Of a DNA stretch of 64,000 nt, positions 8,452 to 17,140 are shown one piece after another (position 1 is the first letter of the stretch; each line of letters starts with the position of its first letter). The stretch comes from Candidatus Rhabdochlamydia oedothoracis (GTDB lineage: Bacteria; Chlamydiota; Chlamydiia; Chlamydiales; Rhabdochlamydiaceae). The position numbers and the translations under genes are program-made. The notes under the pieces are model-generated. The model had not been told where the DNA came from. It saw nothing but the letters and a program-made list of their open reading frames with translations, and ran no database searches. The DNA is taken from assembly GCF_019453995.1 (NCBI RefSeq), contig NZ_CP075587.1, forward strand, positions 1,612,001 through 1,676,000, written 5' to 3'.

Positions 8452-9390
8452 ATGAGTGAAGTTGGCAAAATTCCTAACCCTCTTAATCCTGCTAATGATC
8501 CTAAAAAAGATAAGCATCGTCTAGGATCTAATCAATTCAGAGAAAAATTTGATTACAGAAAAAAAGAAGAAACCTCTTCAGGAAGCAATAGACAGCGCTA
8601 TTCACCAGATGAAGAAGAGCAAACAGCTAAAACACCCACTCGCGATTCCATTTTTAAGAGTTCTAGTACTGGAAAAAGTTCTTTCCGAACAAAAAAAAAT
8701 GTAGGAGCATCTCATAAAAAAGTAGCTTTATCCTCTGAAAAAGAAATACAAAAGAAGTCTATAGAGGAAACCTCTGTTGAAAAAAAGGTAGAAGAAAAGC
8801 AAATAGAGGAAAAAAGCATTAAAAAAAAAGAGGTTATTTTAGCAAATCCTAAGCCAGAAGCCCCACCACCTAAAGCTTCTCCTTCAAAACACATCTCTCC
8901 AATTGCAAAACCTAAGGGGAAAAAAAAAGAAGAGGTCCCTGCTTCTTTTGAACCTTTAGCAAATATACAACCCCATCAACCTAGCTATCAACCTTCTGTA
9001 TTGCCAACGGGATCTGCTTTTACCTCTTATCAAATAAGTCAATTGTTTGACAGAATGGCAGGTGTGATGACGATTATGGAGCTTTCTGGAACAACAGAAA
9101 CAGAGCTTACTCTTTCAGGAGAAGAATTTGCTTCTTCTGTTTTTTATGGAGCTCGTATTACAATTACCGAGTATGGTACGGCTCCCAAAGCCTTTAACGT
9201 TCAGCTATCTGCTAATCCAGAAGCAGTAGCCTTATTTCAAGGAAATATGTCTAATTTACTCGCAAACTTTGCAAGCGGTAATTATGCTTTTCGCATTCAT
9301 CGTTTGGAAACAAACATAGAAGAGGGCCCTCTTTTTAAACGCAAAGAATCCTTTGGGGGCGATCAACAACCAACGCAAGGAGATTCTTAA
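8452..9390 (+). CDS. cdsP: T3S needle-length regulator CdsP (SctP)
   Basis: A 312-aa protein in the CT671 position. The first 190 residues are disordered, with a long Lys/Glu-rich stretch (about 75-150) and a Pro-rich segment, as expected of a molecular ruler. The C-terminal 110 residues (SQLFDRMAGVMTIMELSG to FRIHRLE) form the globular T3S4-like domain, with FYGARITITEYGTAPKAFNV as its core. By family knowledge it measures needle length and switches the export gate from needle subunits to later substrates. The next gene carries a second copy of the C-terminal domain and begins right after this stop codon. Confidence 0.82.
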   Translation: MSEVGKIPNPLNPANDPKKDKHRLGSNQFREKFDYRKKEETSSGSNRQRYSPDEEEQTAKTPTRDSIFKSSSTGKSSFRTKKNVGASHKKVALSSEKEIQKKSIEETSVEKKVEEKQIEEKSIKKKEVILANPKPEAPPPKASPSKHISPIAKPKGKKKEEVPASFEPLANIQPHQPSYQPSVLPTGSAFTSYQISQLFDRMAGVMTIMELSGTTETELTLSGEEFASSVFYGARITITEYGTAPKAFNVQLSANPEAVALFQGNMSNLLANFASGNYAFRIHRLETNIEEGPLFKRKESFGGDQQPTQGDS

Positions 9391-9990
9391 ATGACCATAT
9401 CGTCAAAATTACCCGACTCTTTAAAAAAACAAGAGAGAGGGAAACAAACACCTAAGGATTCTTTCAGCAAACTTTTAGGTGAAAAACAGAAAAAACTTTT
9501 AAAAAACGAAGATGCGAATCTTCCAGAAAATCCCATTTGGGCACCTAACCTCTTACTTTCTCCTGAAAAAAAACCTGATTTATCTACCATTTTATCGACA
9601 AAAATCTCTGAGGTTGAATTGAGTACCAATGCGCCTGTAACATCTCATTTTCCCATAGAAATAGAAGAACTTTGGGAAAAACTGGGCTCAGCTTGCATTC
9701 TTATGAATCATTCGCAAGATAAGGAAACCACTTTTATTCTGGACACAAATACCCTTTTCTCTGGAATGCGCATTACCATAAAAGAATACTCAACAGCGCC
9801 TAAGATTTTTAATATTGAGCTAGCTCCTACCTCTAGCACTGCCTTATCCTTAATCGCTTCTCACGTACCTCAGTTACTTAATCGATTTCGTCAAGAGTCC
9901 TTTGGTTTTTCTATTAATAACATTATTCCAGAACTGCAATCCTATGAAACAACTGCTCATCAAAAACAAGATGATGAGGATAGTCAATGA
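9391..9990 (+). CDS. Second CdsP-like (SctP-like) protein, tandem paralogue
   Basis: A 199-aa protein that starts at the base after the cdsP stop. Its N-terminal 80 residues are disordered. Residues about 85-185 align with the cdsP C-terminal domain: FSGMRITIKEYSTAPKIFNI here against FYGARITITEYGTAPKAFNV there, with similar flanking helices. I therefore read it as a paralogue with a shortened ruler region. The C. trachomatis locus goes directly from CT671 to CT672, so this is an extra gene relative to it. It overlaps cdsQ by four bases (ATGA), so all three are translationally coupled. It could be a second length or substrate-switch regulator, or a scaffold partner; the sequence does not say which. 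Confidence 0.75.
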   Translation: MTISSKLPDSLKKQERGKQTPKDSFSKLLGEKQKKLLKNEDANLPENPIWAPNLLLSPEKKPDLSTILSTKISEVELSTNAPVTSHFPIEIEELWEKLGSACILMNHSQDKETTFILDTNTLFSGMRITIKEYSTAPKIFNIELAPTSSTALSLIASHVPQLLNRFRQESFGFSINNIIPELQSYETTAHQKQDDEDSQ

Positions 9991-11117
9991 GCACAATGCC
10001 AATGCACTGGATTCATCAGATCCACCATACCTTGCAAGAGATGCAGGAAGTTCCTTTATGGGGAAACCCTCCTAATATTCCTTGGGATCAATGTATACAA
10101 GAAATAGCTTCTCTTTTACAAACCCCTGAATTAAGTCTTGTGGAGGGAGATACTCAACTACTTCCAGAGGAAAAAGTACTATTAGGATTGGGCAATCATC
10201 CGATCGTAACAAGTATGCAATTAAGTCCCCTTGTAGGGCAATGCTTTTGGGTCATGGCACAAGAGGATATCACCTTTTTAATCTCACTTGCCCTCACAGA
10301 AAATCAGAACCAAAAAGCGATGAACTCTGCTTCTTTTCAAGAAGGTTTTTATAGATTTCTACTACTAGAAATCCTAAAAGCCCTTGATCCTTTAAAGCCT
10401 TTTTCCGATCTGTCTTTGAAAATGGGTTCTCTAACCACTATTCTTCCCAAAGAAAATTGTATTTGTATGGATATCGGGATTCATCACCCTAAAAAAGTAA
10501 TATGGGGAAGAATCGTATGTCCTGTCAGTTTTCATCAGACTTTTAAAACCCATTTTGCAAATACAGCTTTTTCGATGTATGAGAGCAACCTTACAAAAGA
10601 TATAGACTTAGCCGTATCTGCTCAAATCGGCTACACACAACTTACATTATCGCAATGGGAAAAAATCGCGGTCGGCGATTTTTTGATCTTGGATGTTTGC
10701 TCTTACTCTCCTCATACAGCAAAAGGAACAGCAACTCTTTTTTTAGAACAAACCCCTCTATTTATTGTAATTTGTAAGCCAACTAATTGCAAAATTATCG
10801 ACTATGCCTATCAGGAGGAATCCATGGATGAAGATTTTGAAGAAGAAAATATAAATCAAGAAGAAGAGACAACACAAGAACTAGAAGAGCCATTAATCCC
10901 CGTACCCGATGCTCTCTTGACTATTCATGTAGAAATAGCAAGAATGCGGATGAACCTAAAAAAACTCACACAGCTTAAACCCGGCAATGTAATCGAATTA
11001 GCGGCAAGACCTGAACAAGGAGTAAAATTAACCTTAAATGGGAAAGCTGTGGCCAAAGGAGAGCTTATTCAACTCGGCGATGTACTTGGAGTTAAAATTC
11101 TGCAGATGGGAGAGTAA
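9987..11117 (+). CDS. cdsQ: T3S cytoplasmic-ring (C-ring/sorting platform) protein CdsQ (SctQ)
   Basis: A 376-aa protein, close to CT672 (about 373 aa). The N-terminal two thirds are the divergent SctQ/FliM-like region. Residues about 302-376 are a SpoA (FliM/FliN C-terminal) domain: VEIARMRMNLKKLTQLKPGN, then LNGKAVAKGELIQLGDVLGV. An acidic linker (MDEDFEEENINQEEETTQEL) separates the parts. It builds the cytoplasmic sorting platform that docks the ATPase and chaperone-substrate complexes. It overlaps the preceding gene by four bases. A strong internal ribosome binding site and in-frame ATG predict a separate 97-aa CdsQ-C product (own entry). Confidence 0.92.
   Translation: MSTMPMHWIHQIHHTLQEMQEVPLWGNPPNIPWDQCIQEIASLLQTPELSLVEGDTQLLPEEKVLLGLGNHPIVTSMQLSPLVGQCFWVMAQEDITFLISLALTENQNQKAMNSASFQEGFYRFLLLEILKALDPLKPFSDLSLKMGSLTTILPKENCICMDIGIHHPKKVIWGRIVCPVSFHQTFKTHFANTAFSMYESNLTKDIDLAVSAQIGYTQLTLSQWEKIAVGDFLILDVCSYSPHTAKGTATLFLEQTPLFIVICKPTNCKIIDYAYQEESMDEDFEEENINQEEETTQELEEPLIPVPDALLTIHVEIARMRMNLKKLTQLKPGNVIELAARPEQGVKLTLNGKAVAKGELIQLGDVLGVKILQMGE
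10813..10826 (+). promoter_or_regulatory. Internal ribosome binding site and start codon for CdsQ-C
   Basis: AGGAGG lies five bases before an ATG that is in frame with cdsQ (codon 280). Initiation here would give a 97-aa protein containing the acidic linker and the complete SpoA domain. Internal starts at the equivalent place make SctQ-C in Yersinia (YscQ-C), Salmonella (SpaO) and Shigella (Spa33), where it is a structural partner of the full-length protein. The match to the Shine-Dalgarno consensus is better than the site in front of cdsQ itself. Confidence 0.75.
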
Positions 11118-11128
11118 TATTTTCAAAT

Positions 11129-12700
11129 ATGGTAGAGTATTCTTTCTACAAACAAAATACGCTCCCTGATCTGGTAGGAAAAGAAGATATCCCTCTGCCT
11201 GAAAAAATCGGCCCTTATAAAATAGAGAGTCTTTTGAATAAAGGAGGAATGAGCCTTCTCTATTTAGGTTTAGATCCTAAAACCAAAAAACCTTTAGCTA
11301 TTAAGGTCTTATCCCCTAACCATATTAATCATCCTGAAGCTGTTGAGCATTTCTTAAGAGAAGCTAAAGCAATCTCTGTGTCTAATCACCCCAATATTGT
11401 AAAACTCTACGGGGAAGGAAGCTGGGAAAAAGGGCTTTACATTGCTATGGAGCTAATCAACGGCGTTTCGCTTAGACAATTTATCGTACAGCATTCTTTA
11501 TCTATACGCAGAGTTTTAGATATCTCTTTACAAGTAGCCTATGCTCTTCAACATTTACACTCCCTTCGGATTATTCACAGAGATGTAAAGCCGGAAAATA
11601 TTTTAATTACAGAAGGCGGTGAAGTAAAACTTATTGATTTTGGAATCGCGCAATTACAAGATGAGCAAGATCAATTCGCACTACCCTCTTATTTTATCGG
11701 TACACCGAATTACATGAGCCCTGAACAAAAAGAGAACCCCTCTCATTTAAGTTTTGCCTCCGATGTGTATTCTTTAGGCATCATCTTATATGAACTCATT
11801 TCTGGAAAACTCAGTTATGGCGCTATTAATCTTACCTCTATTCCTAAAGGATTAAGGCATATCCTCGTAAAAGCTCTAGCTATCTCGGTTAGTGAACGCT
11901 ACCAAACCACTGAAGAGTTCATTCATGATGTCTCTTTCTATTTACAATCTAAAGAATTAGAAAAAGAGTATGCGGGCCCAGATCAAGTCAAGGAAGTCTA
12001 TGAAGCCCTATACTCAGCATTTCAGCTAACATTGCCTAAGGTCCCTCCTTCCTGGTCTCATGCAGATATTGGTTTAGCCAAATGGCATGGGGTTCAATTT
12101 GGTCTTTATTACGATTTTATTCGTCTTCCTAACAATTGTCTTTGCATATTACTCGCCTCTTCTACTACAACAACAATGGAAACAACCATTTGCATGAGTA
12201 GCTTACAGGGGATGATTCATATGTATACACACCAATTAAACTTAAGTAAAATTGATGAACTAACCTCTAGCTTAAACCAACTGCTTTGTAAACAAGCCTG
12301 CCCAATTATTTTTAACGCGCTTGTTCTCGATCCTCTACAAGATAAGCTAAGCTGCATCTCTTGTGGATACGACAGTTTGATCCACATTTCTCAAGAGAGT
12401 TTTCATCCACGAACCATTGTAGCTAAAAACCCCGTATTGGGAACAAATCCCCAGTTAGAATTCTCTGAGACCATCGATAATTGGGATATTGGCGATACCC
12501 TTATTTTACACACCTTTGATGTCTCTGATAAAAATACAGAATTAGCCAACTTTGAAAAAATGTTTTTTGAAGAGATTAAAGAACATTTACTCTTTTCTGC
12601 ACAAAGACAAGCAGAAACCGTTCTTCGATCGATTGTGCATGATCCCATAGCATCCAATGCTGTTTCTAAAGCATTAATTTGCATACAAAGAATTTCTTAA
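11129..12700 (+). CDS. pkn5: Ser/Thr protein kinase Pkn5 with degenerate phosphatase-like C-terminus
   Basis: A 523-aa protein in the CT673 position. The N-terminal Hanks-type kinase (about 25-270) keeps the key motifs: Gly loop LNKGGMSLLYLG, Lys in LAIKVL, catalytic loop IIHRDVKPENILI, DFG in LIDFGIA, and MSPEQ in the activation segment. It therefore looks active. From about residue 300 the layout resembles a SpoIIE/PP2C phosphatase: FGLYYDF where GD-x-YDF is usual, ISCGYDSLI in the AGH-P-x-LL position, GDTLILHTFDV in the GD-x-L-x-L-x-TDGV position. The metal-binding acidic residues are mostly missing, so I call it a pseudo-phosphatase; that assignment is inference. It closes the core T3S operon. 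Likely partners are the FHA domains of CdsD. Confidence 0.85.
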   Translation: MVEYSFYKQNTLPDLVGKEDIPLPEKIGPYKIESLLNKGGMSLLYLGLDPKTKKPLAIKVLSPNHINHPEAVEHFLREAKAISVSNHPNIVKLYGEGSWEKGLYIAMELINGVSLRQFIVQHSLSIRRVLDISLQVAYALQHLHSLRIIHRDVKPENILITEGGEVKLIDFGIAQLQDEQDQFALPSYFIGTPNYMSPEQKENPSHLSFASDVYSLGIILYELISGKLSYGAINLTSIPKGLRHILVKALAISVSERYQTTEEFIHDVSFYLQSKELEKEYAGPDQVKEVYEALYSAFQLTLPKVPPSWSHADIGLAKWHGVQFGLYYDFIRLPNNCLCILLASSTTTTMETTICMSSLQGMIHMYTHQLNLSKIDELTSSLNQLLCKQACPIIFNALVLDPLQDKLSCISCGYDSLIHISQESFHPRTIVAKNPVLGTNPQLEFSETIDNWDIGDTLILHTFDVSDKNTELANFEKMFFEEIKEHLLFSAQRQAETVLRSIVHDPIASNAVSKALICIQRIS

Positions 12701-12727
12701 AAAAAACTTTTTAAAAAGGAAAGATCT

Positions 12728-13807
12728 ATGAGTGTATTCATTACATCTATTTTAGAGTTATCTCAAAATTTTTTTAAATCAGACCCTTTAAAATTCAATC
12801 AATATTTTGCTATTACTCCCGATTATCAAAAATACTGCTTAGCCGCTAATCTACCTACTCGCTTTACCATAACGTTAGCCAAAGAAGCCATGCTTATTCA
12901 CGATATTGCTATTCACTTGCTTGCAGGAGGATGTAAACTCACAACAGGCACAGTAAAGGGCATATGCGAAATTGCCTCTGGAATTCTTGGCTTAGAAACA
13001 GACCATCAAACATCTAGCAAACAAGCAGTTGTTCATATAGGTTTTGCATTTGTCTATACTGTAGACTTCTTTGTATCTATTACCAATATCAATAAGACAT
13101 ATCCTCAACATTTAATTGATAAAATAAAAAACGTTTTCATAAATTTTTTAGAAGTTTCGAATAAAGAAATTCCTATTAAATATATTGCTGATCCAGAAAT
13201 AGAAAAAGCTCTTAAGAAAAAGCAAGCAGAAGCAGAAGAGAAAGAACTAGCTCTTCAAGAAGAGCAAAGGAAAGCAAAAGAACAAGAAAAACTTCTTAAA
13301 AAGACTCAACAAGAACTAAAAGACCTACGCGATAATGACTTTATTCCTGAAGAAGAGTTGGAAAAGATATCTCAAGAAGCAAAGAAAATTGCTGTAGATA
13401 CCGCGACACATAAAAAAAAATCTATACAAGAAGAACCTACAACTATTACTACTTCCTATATTATTGATAATAAGAAACAATGTACTGATCTATACAAGCT
13501 AACTAGTGGGATTGAAAGCGATGATGATACTGATTCCTTAATCCAGAAAAAACCCAAAAACCCCGAACTTTTTTGGCTTGAAGATGAGCTAAGTAAGGAT
13601 AAAAATGATACAGGAAAAGAGGAAGAAGATGGTCCATTTAAAAACGAATCAGTAATTCTTGAAACAAAAAAAGTAACGTCTCCAAAGAAGAAGAAAAACG
13701 CCTTTTCTACTAACAGTCCCCTTACAAAAAGTGCTTTTACTCGTCGTAAGGAATATGCTAAAAGCATAAAAAAACCTCCAAAAAAAACTTTAACAACTAA
13801 GTCCTAG
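12728..13807 (+). CDS. Paralogous membrane-domain protein 1 (effector-like)
   Basis: A 359-aa protein, first of five neighbouring paralogues. Residues about 10-140 are the shared domain: a conserved AIHLLAGGCKL-type hydrophobic helix, a second hydrophobic helix (VVHIGFAFVYTVDFFVSITN), then YPQHLIDKI. After it come a Lys/Glu/Gln coiled coil (about 155-205) and a disordered basic tail. There is no N-terminal signal peptide. Two closely spaced hydrophobic segments with soluble coiled-coil tails recall chlamydial inclusion-membrane (Inc) proteins, but I do not recognise a named family. It starts 27 bases after pkn5 with an AAAAAGGAAAG site, so it may be co-expressed with the T3S operon. Confidence 0.7.
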   Translation: MSVFITSILELSQNFFKSDPLKFNQYFAITPDYQKYCLAANLPTRFTITLAKEAMLIHDIAIHLLAGGCKLTTGTVKGICEIASGILGLETDHQTSSKQAVVHIGFAFVYTVDFFVSITNINKTYPQHLIDKIKNVFINFLEVSNKEIPIKYIADPEIEKALKKKQAEAEEKELALQEEQRKAKEQEKLLKKTQQELKDLRDNDFIPEEELEKISQEAKKIAVDTATHKKKSIQEEPTTITTSYIIDNKKQCTDLYKLTSGIESDDDTDSLIQKKPKNPELFWLEDELSKDKNDTGKEEEDGPFKNESVILETKKVTSPKKKKNAFSTNSPLTKSAFTRRKEYAKSIKKPPKKTLTTKS

Positions 13808-13821
13808 AGCAAGTGATCTTT

Positions 13822-13857
13822 TATACTAGTTTGATTTCAAATTAAGAATTGCATAAC
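13822..13857. repeat. 36-bp dispersed repeat (copy A)
   Basis: These 36 bases, starting TATACTAGTTTGATTTCAAA, occur again without mismatch in inverted orientation at 32061-32096, next to an IS630 copy. GCATAAC at one edge suggests a leftover insertion-sequence end. It lies between the first two effector-like paralogues. Confidence 0.7.
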
Positions 13858-13946
13858 TGGGTTTTTTTGAAAAAGCTACTCTAGCTTGCAAAAATGTTTA
13901 TATATTTAACCTCTTAATTTGAATGTATATTAAAAAGGGAAATTTT

Positions 13947-14669
13947 ATGAATATAGTTCAATCAATGACATCTTTTCTCATTTCAGACCCTATCGGTTTT
14001 AATCAAAGCCTTGGGAATCGATGTCAAACTTTTTGCTCAAAGAATCCCTTACCTAATATATTTTCTCGTCTTATTGTAGGTGTTATTATAAAAGATATTA
14101 CCCGTATTTCTGATATTGCTATCCATATCATTGTAGGTTTGGCAAAATTAACTATCTGTTTAACAAAGCTGCTCTGTTCTATTCCAGCAAGGCTATGGGG
14201 ATCTATTCCAAACTATGCAATAGGCAAAGAAGGCCTCTCTCATTTAGGTTTTGCTACGTTCTACTTAGCTGATATATTTATTTCTCTAACTAATATTATA
14301 GGTAATTATCCTAAAGATTTAATAGAAAGGGTAGAAAACTGTTTCTCTAGGTTTTTATCACCTAAAATAAACAATGCTAACAAAGAAGAAGTACATAAAA
14401 CACAATTAGAAGAGTCACAAACAGCACCTTGTTCTGAATCTGAAGCAGATTTAGATGAATCAACTTTTACAGTACAAAAGACAGATACAGATTCGGATAT
14501 ATCTTTTGAAGAAGAGTCCTTTCAATCACAACAGGAAAACCCCTTATATCAAGGACTATTAGAATGTGGAACGGATCCAGAAAAAAGCAAAATATTGGCT
14601 ACTAATTATCTTTCAAAGTACCCAAAAACCTTGCGCCATTCTACAAATTCGATACCTTCAGAGTATTAG
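13947..14669 (+). CDS. Paralogous membrane-domain protein 2 (effector-like)
   Basis: A 240-aa member of the five-gene family. I start at the ATG of MNIVQSMTSFL because an AAGGGA site precedes it; an ATG eight codons upstream lacks one. The shared domain covers residues about 10-125, with DIAIHIIVGLAKLTICLTKL, IPARLWGSIPNY, GKEGLSHLGFATFYLADIFI and YPKDLIERV. The remainder is an acidic, Ser/Glu-rich tail. It is closest to paralogue 3 (NLGN, SKNPLPNIFSRL, GSIPNY and GKEG are shared in nearly the same form). An IS5-type remnant was inserted five bases after its stop. Confidence 0.7.
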   Translation: MNIVQSMTSFLISDPIGFNQSLGNRCQTFCSKNPLPNIFSRLIVGVIIKDITRISDIAIHIIVGLAKLTICLTKLLCSIPARLWGSIPNYAIGKEGLSHLGFATFYLADIFISLTNIIGNYPKDLIERVENCFSRFLSPKINNANKEEVHKTQLEESQTAPCSESEADLDESTFTVQKTDTDSDISFEEESFQSQQENPLYQGLLECGTDPEKSKILATNYLSKYPKTLRHSTNSIPSEY

Positions 14670-14674
14670 ATATT

Positions 14675-15409
14675 AGAGCTCTTTCAAAACTAGGAAATAA
14701 AAAAGCCCTTGTATAAAATAATGCCCTTAAAAATACGTAAGGGCATGATGAAATTTGAAAAAGCAAAAAGTTTAGACAACGAGAAATTCCGAAGATTAAC
14801 CGGAGTAAAACGTAGCACATTTGATCAATGGGTAGAATACACCCTGATAAAACATCCCCTATTTGCACTGCCTGGACGTAAAGAGCTATTAAAAAGCGAT
14901 ATGGAATATGATGTTATTTTAATAGATGCCACAGAAACACCCATAGAGCGCCCTAAAAAAACAAAAACATTTTTACTCAGGGAAGAAGAAAAGGCACACC
15001 TTAAAGACGCAGCTTGTAATGAGCAAGGACACAAAAAAGATTATTTGTACCTTTTTTTCCAAAGGTAGAAGACATGATTTTAGGATATTTAAGGATTCTA
15101 AAATCAAGTTTCATTCCGAAATAAACCTTCTAACAGATGGAGGGTATCTAGGACTTAAAAAGCTTCATGCTAAAACCCAAATGCCTAAAAGAAGAAGCAA
15201 GAAAAATCCTTTAACAAAACAAGACAAAAAAAATAATCAATTCCTTTCCAAAGAACGTGTAATTAATGAAAATGCTATTGGTCTGCTTAAGCGATTCAAA
15301 ATTTTAGCTGATCGTTATAGAAATAGACGAAAAAGGTTTGGTTTTCGGTTCAATCTAATTGCGGGCATTTATAATCTGGAGCTATGTTAATGGGTTTTGA
15401 AAGAGGTCT
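14675..15409 (+). mobile_element. IS5-family insertion sequence, decayed
   Basis: Ends are imperfect inverted repeats (AGAGCTCTTTCAAAAC left, GTTTTGAAAGAGGTCT right) flanked by ATT on both sides, a possible 3-bp target duplication. The transposase gene, about 14745-15390, is broken. It begins MMKFEKAKSLDNEKFRRLTG, lacks a middle block (the text jumps from VKRSTFDQWVEYT to LIKHPLFALPGRKELL), then shifts frame in an A-run after TPIERPKK. It resumes with HFYSGKKKRHTLKTQLVMSK, SKGRRHDFRIFKDSKI and RYRNRRKRFGFRFNLIAGIY, typical of DDE_Tnp_4/IS5 transposases. A truncated left end of the same element lies near 27.9 kb. Confidence 0.85.
14721..14747 (+). promoter_or_regulatory. Hairpin covering the IS5-type transposase start codon
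   Basis: ATGCCCTTA and TAAGGGCAT form a 9-bp stem with an 8-base loop, and the second arm overlaps the first possible start codon of the transposase. Such structures keep insertion-sequence genes silent when they are read through from outside. The same hairpin is kept in the truncated copy near 27.9 kb. Confidence 0.5.
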
Positions 15410-15635
15410 ATTATTATTTAATAAAAATCATACATTATGTTTTACAATAAATACATGTTAGTAATAATGTTATTATTATAAAGCACATTTATTATATAAA
15501 CATAAAAATACTAATTAAAAAAGAGTTTTAATATTAAACGCATTTTTTTCTTGTTTAGCTTAAAATAATAAAGCTCTGGCATTGAATCTTATATCTTGTA
15601 CAGGCAAAAGACTATTTAAACAGAGGGGAATTTTT

Positions 15636-16853
15636 ATGAGCGTATCTAATCCTGTTGACTCTAATCGAAACCTGGGAAATCATTTTCAAAACTTTTGCTC
15701 AAAGAGCTCTTCTCCTAATATATTATCTCGTCTTGTCGTGGGTATTGTTATAAAAGATATTGCTCGTATTTATGATATTGCTATTCATATAATTATAGGG
15801 TTAGGAAAATTAGCCCTCTGCGCCACAAAGATCCCTTATTCTATTCCAGCAAGATGGTTTGGATCTACTCCAAACTATGACATAGGCAAAGAAGGCTTTG
15901 TTCATTTAGTCTTTGCTGGGCACTACTTTGCAGATATGTTTATTTCTCTTACAAACATTATAAATAGATATCCTAAAGATAAAATGGAAAAGATAGAAAA
16001 CCTTCTCTCTAAGCGTCTACTTACACTCAAAAAAGAGGTTGTTAACAAAGAAGAATTTCAAGATATCCTCTCTACAGAAAAAGCAAAATACTCCGTTAAA
16101 CACCCTCCAAAAGTCGCTGAAGAAATGGCAAAAATCTCTTCCGAAAACCATCCTAAGTTATTCGGTATGTTATATGCAGAATACGTAAAAAACAATGAAA
16201 GCCAAAAAAAAATACAGCAAAAGGCAATAGCATATGCTAAAGGCTGTATTAGAATATATTCTATCATGTATCCAATTTTTTCAAAAGACCGTTCAGAAAA
16301 AGAAGCTAAAGAACAAGCATTGCTTTATGCTAAAACTTATGTTAATGCCTACTCCAAAAAATTCGCAAGACAGTCAAAAATACAATCAAAGAAAAAAGCT
16401 GAAGAACAAGCAGATCTACATGCTAAATATTTTACTAAGCTTTTTTTTTCAGAATATCAACGCTGCTTAGAAAATACACCTGAAACTGCTGAAGAACAAG
16501 CACTAGTCTTTGCCGAAAAAAACATCGAAATATTTTATAAAGTTTGTACTTTTTCGCCTGAATTCTCAGAAGAAGAAACTAAAGAAATAAAAGATATTCT
16601 TTTTAATGATTACCTTCATAAGATTTCTCAAGTAATAAAAAAAGGAATAAACCCAGAATTTTATTTTATACCATATGTTCGGAAATATGTAGAGTGCCTA
16701 AAAAATGGTAAGAAAAAAAAGGCTAAAAACATAGCGACTCGTCATGCCGAGCGACTTACTCAAGAAATAACACCTGAAATAGTAACCAAATTCAATAAAG
16801 CTAAGATGAACTCTGTCTTGCATAAGAAAAAAGATAAGGACAGCTTAAAATGA
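15636..16853 (+). CDS. Paralogous membrane-domain protein 3 with long helical tail
   Basis: A 405-aa family member. The start chosen is the ATG of MSVSNPVDSN with a GAGGGGA site; an in-frame TTG upstream is unlikely. Residues about 5-115 are the shared domain (DIAIHIIIGLGKLALCATKI, IPARWFGSTPNY, GKEGFVHLVFAGHYFADMFI). The rest is a helical tail of repeated Ala/Gln-rich units, for example KEAKEQALLYAKTYVNAYSK, KKAEEQADLHAKYFTKLF and ETAEEQALVFAEKNIEIFYK. These repeat about every 30-40 residues and look like an alpha-solenoid. No catalytic motif is seen. The last base of its stop codon is the first base of the target duplication of an IS1634-type miniature element, so the gene stays intact. Confidence 0.7.
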   Translation: MSVSNPVDSNRNLGNHFQNFCSKSSSPNILSRLVVGIVIKDIARIYDIAIHIIIGLGKLALCATKIPYSIPARWFGSTPNYDIGKEGFVHLVFAGHYFADMFISLTNIINRYPKDKMEKIENLLSKRLLTLKKEVVNKEEFQDILSTEKAKYSVKHPPKVAEEMAKISSENHPKLFGMLYAEYVKNNESQKKIQQKAIAYAKGCIRIYSIMYPIFSKDRSEKEAKEQALLYAKTYVNAYSKKFARQSKIQSKKKAEEQADLHAKYFTKLFFSEYQRCLENTPETAEEQALVFAEKNIEIFYKVCTFSPEFSEEETKEIKDILFNDYLHKISQVIKKGINPEFYFIPYVRKYVECLKNGKKKKAKNIATRHAERLTQEITPEIVTKFNKAKMNSVLHKKKDKDSLK

Positions 16854-16858
16854 ACCCT

Positions 16859-17140
16859 CCTACATTCCTACCCCCTAGGGCACTTTTTTGGAATTAGCTA
16901 AGCTTTTTTGTGCTATTATGTCTTTTTTGAACAAAGAGGTGCGGTATGGTAGAGGTTTCAGAAGGAGAAATTCAAACGACAGTAATGGATCATCATGGCT
17001 TAGTGGCTGCCATTTGTCAGGACTTAAAAATTGCTGAAAGGATTGACAATCGTCTGCCATCAGGTGCTTGTTTGGAGAAACGGCAATTCAAATCTATGGG
17101 CTAATTCCAAAAAAGTGCTCTAGGGCGGTGGGAATGTAGG
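16859..17140. mobile_element. Miniature IS1634-type element with remnant transposase start
   Basis: A 282-bp element with long inverted termini, CCTACATTCCTACCCCCTAG and its near-complement, extending over about 40 bases through TTTTTTGGAATTAGC. It is flanked by a 6-bp direct repeat AACCCT, so the insertion is recognisable and probably recent. Inside, 16946-17104 (plus) codes 52 residues (MDHHGLVAAICQDLKIAERI then DNRLPSG) matching the N-terminus of IS1634-family transposases (DUF4277). The rest of the gene is deleted, so it can move only with help from a full copy. A second, older copy is near 61.8 kb. Confidence 0.85.
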
